This document shows, piece after piece, positions 33,448 to 42,654 of a stretch of DNA of 47,973 nt. Position 1 is the stretch's first letter. Every line of letters begins with the position of its first letter. The stretch is from NCBI GenBank assembly GCA_007694055.1, contig RECK01000036.1, positions 1 to 47,973 on the forward strand. The letters are read 5' to 3'. The translations under genes and the position numbers were made by a program. A model generated the notes under the pieces. The model was not told where the DNA came from. It did not search any database and was given only the letters and a program-made list of their open reading frames with translations. This stretch comes from Wenzhouxiangella sp. (GTDB lineage: Bacteria > Pseudomonadota > Gammaproteobacteria > Xanthomonadales > Wenzhouxiangellaceae).

Positions 33448-35155
33448 CAGCCTGATCCTTGACCAGGTGCTGGATGACCAGCTGCAGGCTGACCTGACCG
33501 CGCCAGCGATTGAGCTCGGGACGGTAGGTAAGGTGCAGGGGTTCTGGCAGCTCCTGGTGACAGAGCCGACCGGCACGGAAGGCAATCGCGTCGACGCCCG
33601 GGCCGCCGTCGGTCGAACGCAGCCTGAGCTTGAGATGATCCTGGCCGACCACGCGCCGGGACTCGATCCGGAAGCGGCCATCGAAAAGGGGTTCCGGCCA
33701 GGCCTGGCCCCAGGGTCCGACCTGGTCTAGTGCATCCACGGTCTCGATAGTGAACTCATCGCCGCGCAGGGCGCCATCCGTGGTGACAAACTCTTCACCG
33801 AAGCGCTCGCTCGCCAGGCGCTGTTCGAAGGCTGCACGGAAGTCATCCAGACGATTGCGGGCCAGGCTGAGGCCGGCAGCGCGCGCATGCCCGCCAAAGC
33901 GCGGGATCAGGCCAGGTCTTGCGCTGCTGATATCGACCAGCACATCACGCATATGCAAGCCGGCCGGGCTTCTGCCGGAGCCCTTGAGCATATCGCTGCC
34001 CTCTTCGGCCGGCGCAAAGGCAATCACCGGCCGCTGCAATCGCTCCATCAGGCGTCCGGCAACCAGTCCGACCACCCCCTGGTGCCAGTCCGGATCGAAT
34101 ACGCACAGCCCCTGGACTGCATCGCCAAGCTCGGCGCTCATTCGATCAGCCTGGACCTCGGCGTGGGCCTGCATGTCGTCCTGGATCGAGCGCCGCTCGG
34201 CATTGAGCTGGTCAAGCCGGTCGGCAAGCGAGCGCGCCTCACGATCATTGTCGGCAAGCAGGCAGCGGATGCCAATGCCCATATCGTCCAGGCGACCGGC
34301 AGCGTTGAGACGGGGTGCTGCCGCGAACCCCAGGTCAGATGCGTTGACCCAGGCCAGGTTGCGCCCGGCAACCTCGAGCAGCGCGCGAATACCCGGATTG
34401 ACCCGCCCTGCCCTGATCCGGCTCAGGCCCTGGGCGACGAGACGGCGATTGTTTTCGTCCAGCGGTACCAGGTCAGCCACGGTACCCAGGGCGACAAGGT
34501 CAAGCAAGGCATCCAGGCGCGGCTGGTGTTGGCCAAAATGATTGCGCTCGCGCAACAGCTTGCGCAACGCCAGCATCAGGTAGAACACGACCCCGACCCC
34601 GGCCAGCGCGCGCGAGGGAAAGGGGTCGTCTGCCAGGCAGGGATTGATAATGGCATCGGCAGCCGGCAAGTCCGGGCCCGGCAGATGGTGGTCGGTGACG
34701 ATCACGCGCGCGCCCCGTTGTCGAGCCAGGGCGACACCGTCCAGGGAGCTGATCCCCTGATCGACGGTCAACAGTACATCGGGAATCGGCGCCCCGATCT
34801 CGGTCACCAGTTCGGGGCTTAGCCCGTAGCCATGGCGAAAGCGGTCGGGCACCAGCCAGTCGACGTGTTTTGCCCCCATGAGTTTCAGTGCCCGCACGGC
34901 AACGGCACAGCCGGTTGCGCCGTCGGCATCGAAGTCGCCAACGACAAGGATACGCTGGCCCCGCTCTATCGCCTGGGCCAGCAGCTCAGCTCCCCGCCCG
35001 AGCCCGGACAGCGTTGGCGGCAACAGGCCGGAAAGCGCATAATCCGGCACCTTGTCCAGCCCGCGGCCAGCCAGCACCCGGGCCGCGACCGGATGCAAAT
35101 CAGGGGCTTGGGCCACGGTGGGGCTGCGCCGTTGAATTCGGACCTGGCGAATCAT
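33440..35155 (-). CDS. recJ: Single-stranded-DNA exonuclease RecJ
   Basis: A 571-residue 5'-3' exonuclease of the DHH phosphoesterase superfamily, working in recombination and mismatch repair. The DHH-domain motifs are LVVGDFDADGATG, LLTVDQGISS and VIVTDHHLPGPDLP, with FAAAPRLNAAGRLDDM and the DHHA1 signature GGHARAAGLSL further on. Length is close to E. coli RecJ (577). The ATG at 35155 overlaps the upstream gene's stop in an ATGA; the 135 bases of extra track ORF run back into that gene. Confidence 0.95.
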   Translation of the reverse strand: MIRQVRIQRRSPTVAQAPDLHPVAARVLAGRGLDKVPDYALSGLLPPTLSGLGRGAELLAQAIERGQRILVVGDFDADGATGCAVAVRALKLMGAKHVDWLVPDRFRHGYGLSPELVTEIGAPIPDVLLTVDQGISSLDGVALARQRGARVIVTDHHLPGPDLPAADAIINPCLADDPFPSRALAGVGVVFYLMLALRKLLRERNHFGQHQPRLDALLDLVALGTVADLVPLDENNRRLVAQGLSRIRAGRVNPGIRALLEVAGRNLAWVNASDLGFAAAPRLNAAGRLDDMGIGIRCLLADNDREARSLADRLDQLNAERRSIQDDMQAHAEVQADRMSAELGDAVQGLCVFDPDWHQGVVGLVAGRLMERLQRPVIAFAPAEEGSDMLKGSGRSPAGLHMRDVLVDISSARPGLIPRFGGHARAAGLSLARNRLDDFRAAFEQRLASERFGEEFVTTDGALRGDEFTIETVDALDQVGPWGQAWPEPLFDGRFRIESRRVVGQDHLKLRLRSTDGGPGVDAIAFRAGRLCHQELPEPLHLTYRPELNRWRGQVSLQLVIQHLVKDQADV

Positions 35156-36051
35156 GGTAGCGCGCTGGCCTGGCGCTGCCAGATTCGCCAGCGATCTCGC
35201 GGTTTCAGTACAAGACAGCGCTCGCGACTGGCCAGCTCCAAGCTGTCCAGCCCGAATCGCCCCAGCCTTTGCCAAAGCGGCTGCAGCCAACCAGCCAGTT
35301 CGACCAGGTTTTCCGATGCCGATCGCTCAGTCCGACCTGGCCACAGCACCAGGCTGCCATCGGCAGCGCCCCGGCGGTGAACGACCGGTTCGTGCGACAG
35401 CGACAGAAAACGCGAGATGCCCACCAGCACCGGACTGTCACCGACCAGATGGCTGACTCGGGACGCAGGTTTACTGGCGGCAGGCAAGGCGCCCGCCCCC
35501 CAGAACCACAGGCTGCCGGCGGTATTGCCCGTGGCTTCCGGGGTATGTTGATGAAGAATGATCTGGCTGTCGTTGAGCAAGCGCCGCCAACGCCCGGCGT
35601 CAGGCCCGTGCGGCAAGACGTGATCCAGGCTGTTTCCGGCCAGCGACCAGGGTGGATGAAAGCTGCATTCGGGGATGCTTTCCAGGCGCAGGTACCCCCG
35701 GCTCGGCGTCGGGAAATCCAGGGTCAGACCCTCGTCGGCAAAGCAGGCGACGAGATCCCGGATCGCCGCTTCGCTCAATCCCGCTTCAGCCTGCAGCCAG
35801 ACCGCATTCAGATCCGGCTGCAGGCGCACCGGATCGGCGCGCAGCCAGATACCGTCGGCATCGAGCGGATGATCGGCAAGTCGGCTCAAGGGTGCAGCAG
35901 CCAAGGGCTGACCCGTGACCAGCAAGGATTCGGCGAACATCGGATCGATACGGTGCGGCCTGGACCGGGCCAGAAAGCGCCTGAACAAGGGCGGTAGCTG
36001 TTCGGCCTCGGCCAGCAAGGTTTCCAGCTCGGGTACCAGGACGACGATCAC
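35152..36051 (-). CDS. RpfE-like protein (phosphoglycerate mutase-type annotation)
   Basis: A 299-residue protein between greA and recJ, the same place rpfE holds in Xanthomonas (recJ-rpfE-greA-carB). The sequence opens VIVVLVPELETLLAEAEQLPPLFRRFLARS and continues with GIWLRADPVRLQPDLNAVWL, LTPHQAN-free glycine turns and SLWFWGAGALP. RpfE-type proteins are often annotated as alkaline phosphatase-superfamily or cofactor-independent phosphoglycerate mutase-like. No experimentally clear enzymatic role is known to me. The start is taken as the GTG at 36051, 10 bases after the greA stop; the track start is inside greA. The stop overlaps recJ by four bases. Confidence 0.7.
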   Translation of the reverse strand: MIVVLVPELETLLAEAEQLPPLFRRFLARSRPHRIDPMFAESLLVTGQPLAAAPLSRLADHPLDADGIWLRADPVRLQPDLNAVWLQAEAGLSEAAIRDLVACFADEGLTLDFPTPSRGYLRLESIPECSFHPPWSLAGNSLDHVLPHGPDAGRWRRLLNDSQIILHQHTPEATGNTAGSLWFWGAGALPAASKPASRVSHLVGDSPVLVGISRFLSLSHEPVVHRRGAADGSLVLWPGRTERSASENLVELAGWLQPLWQRLGRFGLDSLELASRERCLVLKPRDRWRIWQRQASALP

Positions 36052-36061
36052 GGGTCCGGGA

Positions 36062-36541
36062 TTACTCGTACCGAACCTCGACGATCTCGTAGGCGCGAGT
36101 TCCGTTGGGAGCCTGGAACTCGGCCACATCCCCTTCTTCCTTGCCGATCAGGGCCCGAGCCAGCGGGGCACTGATCGCCAGGCGCCTTTCATTGACGTCT
36201 GCCTCAAGATCGCCGACGATCTGCCAGGTGACCTCTTCGGCCCCGTCGGCATCTTCCAGCAAGGTGACCGTGGCGCCGAACACCACTTTGGTGCCGGCGT
36301 CGAGTGCCGCGACGTCGATGATCCTGGCATTGCCCAGCGAAGACTCCAGGTTCTGAATTCGCCCTTCGATGAAGCCTTGTTGCTCGCGCGCTGCGTGGTA
36401 CTCGGCATTTTCCTTCAGATCGCCGTGGGCACGGGCTTCCGCAATAGCCTCGATAACCGCGGGTCGCTCAACTTTCTTGAGTCGATCAAGCTCGGCGCGA
36501 AGTCGCTCGGCACCCTGCTTGGTCAGGGGAATCTGGCTCAT
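36062..36541 (-). CDS. greA: Transcription elongation factor GreA
   Basis: A 159-residue factor that enters the RNA polymerase secondary channel and stimulates cleavage of backtracked RNA. The N-terminal coiled coil ([50 protein letters not shown]) carries the acidic tip residues. The C-terminal FKBP-like domain has [13 protein letters not shown] and [14 protein letters not shown]-type sequence ([15 protein letters not shown]). It is 9 bases downstream of carB, as in Xanthomonas and Pseudomonas. Confidence 0.96.
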   Translation of the reverse strand: MSQIPLTKQGAERLRAELDRLKKVERPAVIEAIAEARAHGDLKENAEYHAAREQQGFIEGRIQNLESSLGNARIIDVAALDAGTKVVFGATVTLLEDADGAEEVTWQIVGDLEADVNERRLAISAPLARALIGKEEGDVAEFQAPNGTRAYEIVEVRYE

Positions 36542-36550
36542 GCTTGCTCC

Positions 36551-39500
36551 TTAGAGTCGATATAGCTCGGCGAGACTGCGCACGCCGCGCTCGTTCCAGT
36601 GATCCAGCGCCCGCAGCGTGGCCCGGGCACCGGCAATGGTGGTTGAATAGTTGACCTTGTGCTGCAGGGCCTGTCGCCGAATCGAGAAGGAGTCGGCAAT
36701 GGCCTGCCGGCCTTCCGTGGTGTTGACAATGTAGTCGATTTCGTCGTTCTTGATCAGGTCAACGATGTGCGGTCGGCCCTGTATCACCTTGTTGACGTAA
36801 TCGCAGTCGATGCCGTTTTCAACCAGGAACTTCCAGGTTCCCTCGGTGGCCACCAGCGAAAATCCGCGCCCGACCAGCTCGCGGGCTACGGGCAACAGGC
36901 GGTCCTTGTCGGCGTCTCGAACGCTCAGGAAGGCTCGACCAGTCGCCGCAGCGTTGATTCCCACACCCTGCTGGGCGCGCGCAACAGCAGCACCGAAACT
37001 GGTGCCCACTCCCATGGCCTCCCCGGTCGAGCGCATCTCCGGGCCGAGAATGGGATCCACGCCCGGGAACTTGATGAACGGATAAATGGGCTCTTTTATG
37101 GCGTAGAAAGGACTTGAGAGATCTTCTTTAATACCCTGATCATCAAGTGTTTTTCCTACCATACAGCGCGCTGCAACCTGGGCGATCGCAGTGCCGGTCG
37201 CCTTGGCCACGAACGGCACGGTGCGCGATGCGCGCGGATTGACCTCGAGCACGTAGATATCGTCGCCGCGAACGGCAAACTGCACGTTCATCAAACCAAC
37301 AACATTCAGGGCCAGGGCCATCTGGCGGGTCTGGCTGGCAATCTCCTTGATGACCTCATCCGACAGCGAGAAAGGCGGCAGGCTGCAAGAGGAGTCTCCG
37401 GAATGCACCCCGGCCTCCTCGATATGCTCCATGATGCCGGCGATGATGACCCGATGGCCATCGCACAAGGCGTCCACGTCGACCTCGATGGCATGGTCAA
37501 GAAAGCGATCCAGCAGCACCGGTGAGTCGTTCGACACCTTGACTGCTTCGCGCATGTAACGCCTGAGCTCGTCTTCGCCGTGAACGATATCCATGGCCCG
37601 TCCACCGAGAACATAAGACGGCCTGACAACCAGCGGGAAGCCGATTTCACGGGCCAGAACAATGGCTTCCTCCGCCTCCCGTGCGGTCCGGTTGGCCGGT
37701 TGGCGCAGGCCCAGTTCGTTGAGCAACGCCTGGAAGCGTTCGCGATCTTCGGCCAGGTCGATACAGTCCGGGGTGGTCCCGACTATCGGCGCCCCGGCCG
37801 CTTCCAGGGCGCGGGCCAGCTTGAGCGGGGTTTGTCCGCCGAACTGGATGATGATGCCCTCGGGTTTTTCGACATCGACGATGGCCAGCACATCCTCCAG
37901 GGTCAGTGGCTCGAAATACAGGCGGTCGGAGGTGTCGTAATCCGTGGAAACGGTTTCCGGGTTGCAGTTGACCATGATCGTTTCGTAGCCGAGGTCACGC
38001 ATGGCCAGCGCGGCGTGAACGCAGCAATAGTCGAATTCGATGCCCTGCCCGATGCGGTTGGGTCCGCCCCCCAGAACCATGATTTTGGGCTTCCCGGTCG
38101 GTGCCGCTTCACAGGACTCGCCCCAGGTTGAATACAGGTAGGCCGTAGTCGTGGCGAACTCTGCGGCACAGGTGTCGACGCGGCGATAGACCGGGCGAAT
38201 ACCAGCGCGCAGGCGCAGCTTGCGGATGCTGGCTTCATCGAGGCCGACCAGGCTGGCCAGGCGCGCGTCGGCGAAGCCCAGGCGTTTCAGCTCCAGCAGG
38301 CGTTGGTCGGTCAGCCCGGCAACCCCAGCCTCGGTGACTTCGGCCTCGATCTCGATCAGCTCGGCGATCTGGTCCAGAAACCAGGGGTCGATGCGGGTCA
38401 GGCGGTGGATTTCATCGAAACTCAGTCCGCGCCGGAAAGCCTCGGCCACGTAGAGCAGGCGATTGGGACCCGCTTCGCGCAACTCCCGTCGCAGCAGGGT
38501 CAGTTCGTCTGCCTCCCGGCTCTCAATCTCGATTGGATCGAGGCCGTCCAAGCCGGTCTCAAGACTGCGCAGCGCCTTTTGCAGCGACTCCTGGAAGGTG
38601 CGGCCGATGGCCATGGCTTCGCCGACCGACTTCATCTGCGTGGTCAGGCGATCATTGGCCGCAGGAAACTTCTCGAACGCGAAACGGGGAATCTTGGTGA
38701 CCACGTAATCGATGGTCGGCTCGAACGAGGCCGGCGTGGCGCCGCCGGTGATTTCATTCTTGAGCTCGTCGAGGGTGTAGCCGACGGCAAGCTTGGCGGC
38801 CACCTTGGCGATCGGAAACCCGGTGGCCTTGGACGCCAGGGCAGAAGAGCGCGACACGCGCGGGTTCATCTCGATGACCACGACGCGCCCGGTTTCCGGA
38901 TCAACCGCGAACTGCACGTTGGAGCCACCGGTGTCGACGCCGATCTTGCGCAGCACCGCGATGGCGGCGTTGCGCAGCTCCTGGTATTCCTTGTCGGTAA
39001 GGGTCATGGCCGGGGCCACGGTGATGGAATCACCGGTGTGCACGCCCATCGGGTCGAGGTTTTCGATCGAACAGATGATGATGCAGTTATCGGCGCTGTC
39101 GCGGACCACTTCGAGCTCGAACTCCTTCCAGCCCAGCAAGGATTCGTCCAGCAACACTTCGTTGGTTGGCGACAAATCCAGCCCGTGCTCGACGATCTCG
39201 ATGAATTCCTGGCGGTTGTAGGCGATGCCTCCCCCGGAGCCGCCCAGGGTAAAGGACGGCCGGATGATGATCGGAAACCCGATGCGCTGCTGAATCGCCA
39301 TGGCCTCATCGAGGGTGTGGGCAATATCGGCCACGGGCATGCCCAGGCCGATTTCGCGCATGGCCGTCCGGAACTGGTCACGGTCCTCGGCCATGTCAAT
39401 GGCCTGGCGCGAAGCGCCGATCATTTCGACACCGAACTCCTCGAGCACGCCGTGGCGCGCCAGGTCGAGCGCGCAGTTGAGCGCCGTCTGTCCGCCCATG

Positions 39501-39766
39501 GTCGGCAACAGCGCATCCGGACGCTCCTTGGCGATGACATCACGAACCACGTCCCAGCGGATAGGCTCGATGTAGACCACGTCGGCGACTTCCGGATCGG
39601 TCATGATCGTGGCCGGGTTGGAGTTGACCAGGATGACCCGGTAACCCTCTTCCCGCAGGGCCTTGACAGCCTGCACGCCGGAGTAATCAAACTCGCAGGC
39701 CTGACCGATGACAATCGGGCCGGCGCCGATGATCAGGATGGATTGAATGTCAGTTCTCTTCGGCAT
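36551..39766 (-). CDS. carB: Carbamoyl-phosphate synthase large subunit
   Basis: A 1071-residue synthetase making carbamoyl phosphate from bicarbonate, ammonia (from CarA) and two ATP, for pyrimidine and arginine synthesis. The two homologous ATP-grasp halves are visible, the first opening [19 protein letters not shown] and the second [17 protein letters not shown]. The C-terminal allosteric MGS-like domain holds [17 protein letters not shown] and the [12 protein letters not shown] loop. Length is normal (E. coli 1073). It is 91 bases after carA on the same strand. Confidence 0.97.
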   Translation of the reverse strand: MPKRTDIQSILIIGAGPIVIGQACEFDYSGVQAVKALREEGYRVILVNSNPATIMTDPEVADVVYIEPIRWDVVRDVIAKERPDALLPTMGGQTALNCALDLARHGVLEEFGVEMIGASRQAIDMAEDRDQFRTAMREIGLGMPVADIAHTLDEAMAIQQRIGFPIIIRPSFTLGGSGGGIAYNRQEFIEIVEHGLDLSPTNEVLLDESLLGWKEFELEVVRDSADNCIIICSIENLDPMGVHTGDSITVAPAMTLTDKEYQELRNAAIAVLRKIGVDTGGSNVQFAVDPETGRVVVIEMNPRVSRSSALASKATGFPIAKVAAKLAVGYTLDELKNEITGGATPASFEPTIDYVVTKIPRFAFEKFPAANDRLTTQMKSVGEAMAIGRTFQESLQKALRSLETGLDGLDPIEIESREADELTLLRRELREAGPNRLLYVAEAFRRGLSFDEIHRLTRIDPWFLDQIAELIEIEAEVTEAGVAGLTDQRLLELKRLGFADARLASLVGLDEASIRKLRLRAGIRPVYRRVDTCAAEFATTTAYLYSTWGESCEAAPTGKPKIMVLGGGPNRIGQGIEFDYCCVHAALAMRDLGYETIMVNCNPETVSTDYDTSDRLYFEPLTLEDVLAIVDVEKPEGIIIQFGGQTPLKLARALEAAGAPIVGTTPDCIDLAEDRERFQALLNELGLRQPANRTAREAEEAIVLAREIGFPLVVRPSYVLGGRAMDIVHGEDELRRYMREAVKVSNDSPVLLDRFLDHAIEVDVDALCDGHRVIIAGIMEHIEEAGVHSGDSSCSLPPFSLSDEVIKEIASQTRQMALALNVVGLMNVQFAVRGDDIYVLEVNPRASRTVPFVAKATGTAIAQVAARCMVGKTLDDQGIKEDLSSPFYAIKEPIYPFIKFPGVDPILGPEMRSTGEAMGVGTSFGAAVARAQQGVGINAAATGRAFLSVRDADKDRLLPVARELVGRGFSLVATEGTWKFLVENGIDCDYVNKVIQGRPHIVDLIKNDEIDYIVNTTEGRQAIADSFSIRRQALQHKVNYSTTIAGARATLRALDHWNERGVRSLAELYRL

Positions 39767-39857
39767 GCGATGTGTTTTCCGTCAGCCCTGGGTAAAAAAA
39801 CTTCGTGTCGTCGTCGTGACCTTTGTGCTGTTCCAGGCCGCCATGACCTGGTTCAAT

Positions 39858-40982
39858 TCAATTCCCGGCCCGCTCGATCATGTCGATGAATCGGGCGAAC
39901 AAGGGTCGGAGATCATGGGGGCCGGGGCTCGCCTCGGGGTGTCCCTGGAAACCCATGGCCGGCTTGCCATCAATCCGTATGCCCTGGAGCGTGCCGTCGA
40001 ACAGCGAGCGATGGGTGGGAATGACGTGGCCCGGCAGGCTGTTCTCGTCCACAGCGAAGCCATGGTTCTGACTGGTGATCAGCACCTGCCCGTTTTCCAG
40101 ATCCTTGACCGGGTGATTGGCGCCGTGGTGACCGAACTTCATCTTGGTCGTGCGGGCGCCAGCCGCCAGGGCGAGCAGCTGGTGGCCCAGGCAGATGCCG
40201 AATGTAGGCACGGCTCGTTCGAGCAGGCCGGCAATGGCCTCGATGGCGTAAGCGCAGGGCTCAGGGTCGCCAGGACCATTGGAAAGCATGACGCCATCCG
40301 GCTGCAGGGCCAGAACCTCTTCAAGACCGTGCCGGGCCGGCACAACGGTCACCCGGCAGCCGGCATCGACCAGCAAGCGAAGAATATTGTGCTTGACCCC
40401 GAAGTCGTAGCAGACAACGTGCAGGCGGCCATCGCCACGGCGAAACTTTCCATCGTCCAGCAGGTAGGTGCCTTCGGTCCATTCATATGCCGAGTCGCAG
40501 CACACCTGGCTGGCGAGATCCAGGCCAGCCATGGGTTGGCAAGCGCGCGCGCGTTCCACGGCTTCATCGGGCGAGATGTTTTCGCCGCTCAGGATGCAGC
40601 CGTTCTGGGCACCGTGCTCGCGCAGATGAATGGTCAGGCTGCGGGTATCCAGGCCCGCTATGCCGGCGATGCCCTGCCCTGCCAGATAGGCGGAGAGCGA
40701 CTCGGTAGCGCGCCAGGAACTGTAGCGCCGCGGATAATGGCGAATGATCAGGCCCCGCGCGTGAATCCGATCGGACTCTGCATCGGCAAGGTTGACCCCG
40801 GTGTTACCCACGTGAGAGGCAGTCAAAGTGACCAACTGCCCGGCATAGCTGGGATCAGTCAGTATCTCCTGGTAGCCAGTCATGGCGGTATTGAAAACCA
40901 CCTCGCCAACGGCCGCGGCGGGCGCGCCTATACCTTGGCCGGAAAACGTGGTGCCGTCTTCCAGCGCCAGAATTGCCTGCAT
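39858..40982 (-). CDS. carA: Carbamoyl-phosphate synthase small subunit (glutamine amidotransferase)
   Basis: A 374-residue class I amidotransferase that hydrolyses glutamine and channels ammonia to CarB. The nucleophile cysteine is in [13 protein letters not shown], followed by the HPVKD loop and [14 protein letters not shown] with the catalytic His-Glu pair. The N-terminal [20 protein letters not shown] and [17 protein letters not shown] are typical. The ATG at 40982 is preferred over the TTG three codons upstream. A candidate attenuator hairpin lies 34 bases before the start, and carB follows. Confidence 0.97.
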   Translation of the reverse strand: MQAILALEDGTTFSGQGIGAPAAAVGEVVFNTAMTGYQEILTDPSYAGQLVTLTASHVGNTGVNLADAESDRIHARGLIIRHYPRRYSSWRATESLSAYLAGQGIAGIAGLDTRSLTIHLREHGAQNGCILSGENISPDEAVERARACQPMAGLDLASQVCCDSAYEWTEGTYLLDDGKFRRGDGRLHVVCYDFGVKHNILRLLVDAGCRVTVVPARHGLEEVLALQPDGVMLSNGPGDPEPCAYAIEAIAGLLERAVPTFGICLGHQLLALAAGARTTKMKFGHHGANHPVKDLENGQVLITSQNHGFAVDENSLPGHVIPTHRSLFDGTLQGIRIDGKPAMGFQGHPEASPGPHDLRPLFARFIDMIERAGN

Positions 40983-41015
40983 TCGGGACAATTTATCAAG
41001 ACCTCCGGGTATGCG

Positions 41016-41043
41016 AAAAGGGCCAGGTTCAACTCCCCGGCCC
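41016..41043 (-). terminator. Candidate attenuator or terminator hairpin in the carA leader
   Basis: On the minus strand GGGCCGGG and CCTGGCCC pair as an 8-bp stem (one G-U) around an 8-base loop, followed by TTTT. It sits between the DUF1249 gene and carA, 37 bases before the carA ATG. A six-codon open frame (ATG at 41049, stop at 41029) runs through the stem. It could end the upstream gene's transcript or attenuate carAB. Confidence 0.5.
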
Positions 41044-41133
41044 AGTCATCGCGGTAATGGGCTTTTGCCCGCTCCGGTTGGCTATTCTAACCAAGCTGGG
41101 GACTTTCGACCAGCCTGTACATCAGAAAGGGTT

Positions 41134-41634
41134 TCAACCAGCCTCTAGCTCTACCAACGGAGGCACGCCCGGGGGCATTTCCGCAACCGGTTTCAGCGTG
41201 GCGGCGCTGTGACCCTGGGCCAAAAGGTAATCCAGCCATTTCAGCAGGGCTCGATTCAGACGCCAGTTTCGCACAACCAATCCGTGCAAGGGCAGTTCCG
41301 GCCCGGCCAGTCGATGAAACCCCTGCTGCGGACTGAAAGCCGTGGCTTCAGCCATGCGGGCATCATGATAGACCCGGATATGGGCGTTGGGATTGTGCTG
41401 TTGCTGGTCACCGATGACGTAGGTCAGGCGCAGGAAAGTCGTGTAGTCGTGGCGCTCGATGACCTGCATGTAAAGGTCAGGACCGTCCCCGACCCTGGAC
41501 ACCAGGCAGTCGCTACGGCCCAACCCCTCGGGCATCAGCACATTCAGGGCCCTGAACACGGAAGTGTGCAGTTCCGGCAGGCGGCGCGCCAGATCCCTGG
41601 CGGGCGGATGCAGATTGCGGACTCTGGTCAGCAT
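41134..41634 (-). CDS. DUF1249 family protein (YqiB-like)
   Basis: A 166-residue soluble protein of the DUF1249 family (E. coli YqiB). The conserved core is ISEL-type IERHDYTTFLRLTYVIGD followed by NPNAHIRVYHDARMAEATAF and the C-terminal LNRALLKWLDYLLAQGHS. No signal peptide or membrane helix is seen. The function of the family is unknown. It is followed, after 151 bases, by carA on the same strand and lies 137 bases downstream of ppsR. Confidence 0.82.
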   Translation of the reverse strand: MLTRVRNLHPPARDLARRLPELHTSVFRALNVLMPEGLGRSDCLVSRVGDGPDLYMQVIERHDYTTFLRLTYVIGDQQQHNPNAHIRVYHDARMAEATAFSPQQGFHRLAGPELPLHGLVVRNWRLNRALLKWLDYLLAQGHSAATLKPVAEMPPGVPPLVELEAG

Positions 41635-41771
41635 GTCGAACCCGTGGCTTTGTTAGTGTCAATATTCGGTGTGAAGACAGGTTTCAGGCAGTTTGGTTCC
41701 GGGCGCAGCCCAGTTTAAGGATGCACCCGGCACGCAAGTCCCGACCTGAACCAGCACAACCGGCCAGCCCA

Positions 41772-42587
41772 TCAGAATACTTCGCGTTGAAGCCCCAATT
41801 CAAGCAAAATCCGACTTGCCAGCTCCTCGACCGAAGAATCGGTGGTCGACAAGGAGGGTACTTTCTCGATTCGGAGCATGGATTCGGCGGCTTCGACCTC
41901 GTAGCGACACTGCTTGATCGAGGCATATCGACTGCCTGGCCGACGATGCTCGCGGATCTGGGCCAGGCGCTCGGCATCTATGGTCAACCCGAACAGCTTG
42001 TGGCGATGATTGCGAAGGAAAACCGGCAGCCGGGGTTGCTCCAGATCTTCCTCGGTGAGCGGGTAATTGGCAGCCTTGACGCCGTAGTGCAGCGCCATGT
42101 ACAGACAAGTCGGCGTCTTGCCCGAGCGTGACACGCCGATCAGGATCACATCCGCCTGATCGAGCTTCTTGCTGATGCCGTCGTCATGGGTCAACGCGTA
42201 GTTCGTCGCCTCCATGCGATCTTCGTAGGCATGCGCATTGCCCATACCGTGGGCCTGGCCAACCCGCGGTGACCGCTCTACCCCGAGAATCTTCTCCAGC
42301 GGCTCCATGAAGGTGGAGAACATATCGAAGACGTGACCATTGCAGGCGAAGAGCTCCTTGCCTATCTCGCCATCGACGATGGTGCTGAACACCAGCGGCC
42401 GATTGGAATCAGCCTCGGCGGCACGATTGATCAGCGAGACGGCGTCGCGGGCCTTTTCGTGGGTATCGACAAATGGCAGCCTTATTTGGCGAAAATCCAC
42501 GCAGGCAAACTGGGTCAACAGGCTGTGACCAAAGGTTTCGGCGGTAATTGCGGTGCCATCGGAAACAAAGAAGGCGGTTCTGCGCAT
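41772..42587 (-). CDS. ppsR: PEP synthase regulatory kinase/pyrophosphorylase PpsR
   Basis: A 271-residue DUF299 protein that inactivates PEP synthase by ADP-dependent phosphorylation of a threonine and reactivates it by phosphorolysis. The N-terminus reads [24 protein letters not shown]. The P-loop-like motif is [18 protein letters not shown], followed by [10 protein letters not shown] and RYASIKQC. The ATG at 42587 is preferred because the upstream part of the track ORF has no family character. It is divergent from its target ppsA (67 bases apart), the common arrangement. Confidence 0.95.
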   Translation of the reverse strand: MRRTAFFVSDGTAITAETFGHSLLTQFACVDFRQIRLPFVDTHEKARDAVSLINRAAEADSNRPLVFSTIVDGEIGKELFACNGHVFDMFSTFMEPLEKILGVERSPRVGQAHGMGNAHAYEDRMEATNYALTHDDGISKKLDQADVILIGVSRSGKTPTCLYMALHYGVKAANYPLTEEDLEQPRLPVFLRNHRHKLFGLTIDAERLAQIREHRRPGSRYASIKQCRYEVEAAESMLRIEKVPSLSTTDSSVEELASRILLELGLQREVF

Positions 42588-42616
42588 GAGCTGGCTTTCC
42601 GGTCCCTCGGGTTGGT

Positions 42617-42622
42617 TACAAT
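42617..42622 (+). promoter_or_regulatory. Candidate ppsA -10 element
   Basis: TACAAT lies 33 bases before the ppsA GTG, in the 67-base divergent gap. The -35 is poor (TTTCCG-like at a 16-base spacing). The complementary TATTGT-like sequence on the other strand could serve ppsR, so the two promoters may overlap. Confidence 0.35.
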
Positions 42623-42654
42623 ACCCCGCTCTACAACAGGCAACGGGCATCAAA

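Noticed and set aside
38303-39889. 528-residue plus-strand ORF opposite carB
   Set aside because: It mirrors carB, whose 1071 residues match the family throughout. The antisense translation has low-complexity histidine/glutamine-rich composition and no domain.
39747-41057. 436-residue plus-strand ORF opposite carA
   Set aside because: It is a shadow of carA, caused by high-GC codon bias. No signature is visible in it.
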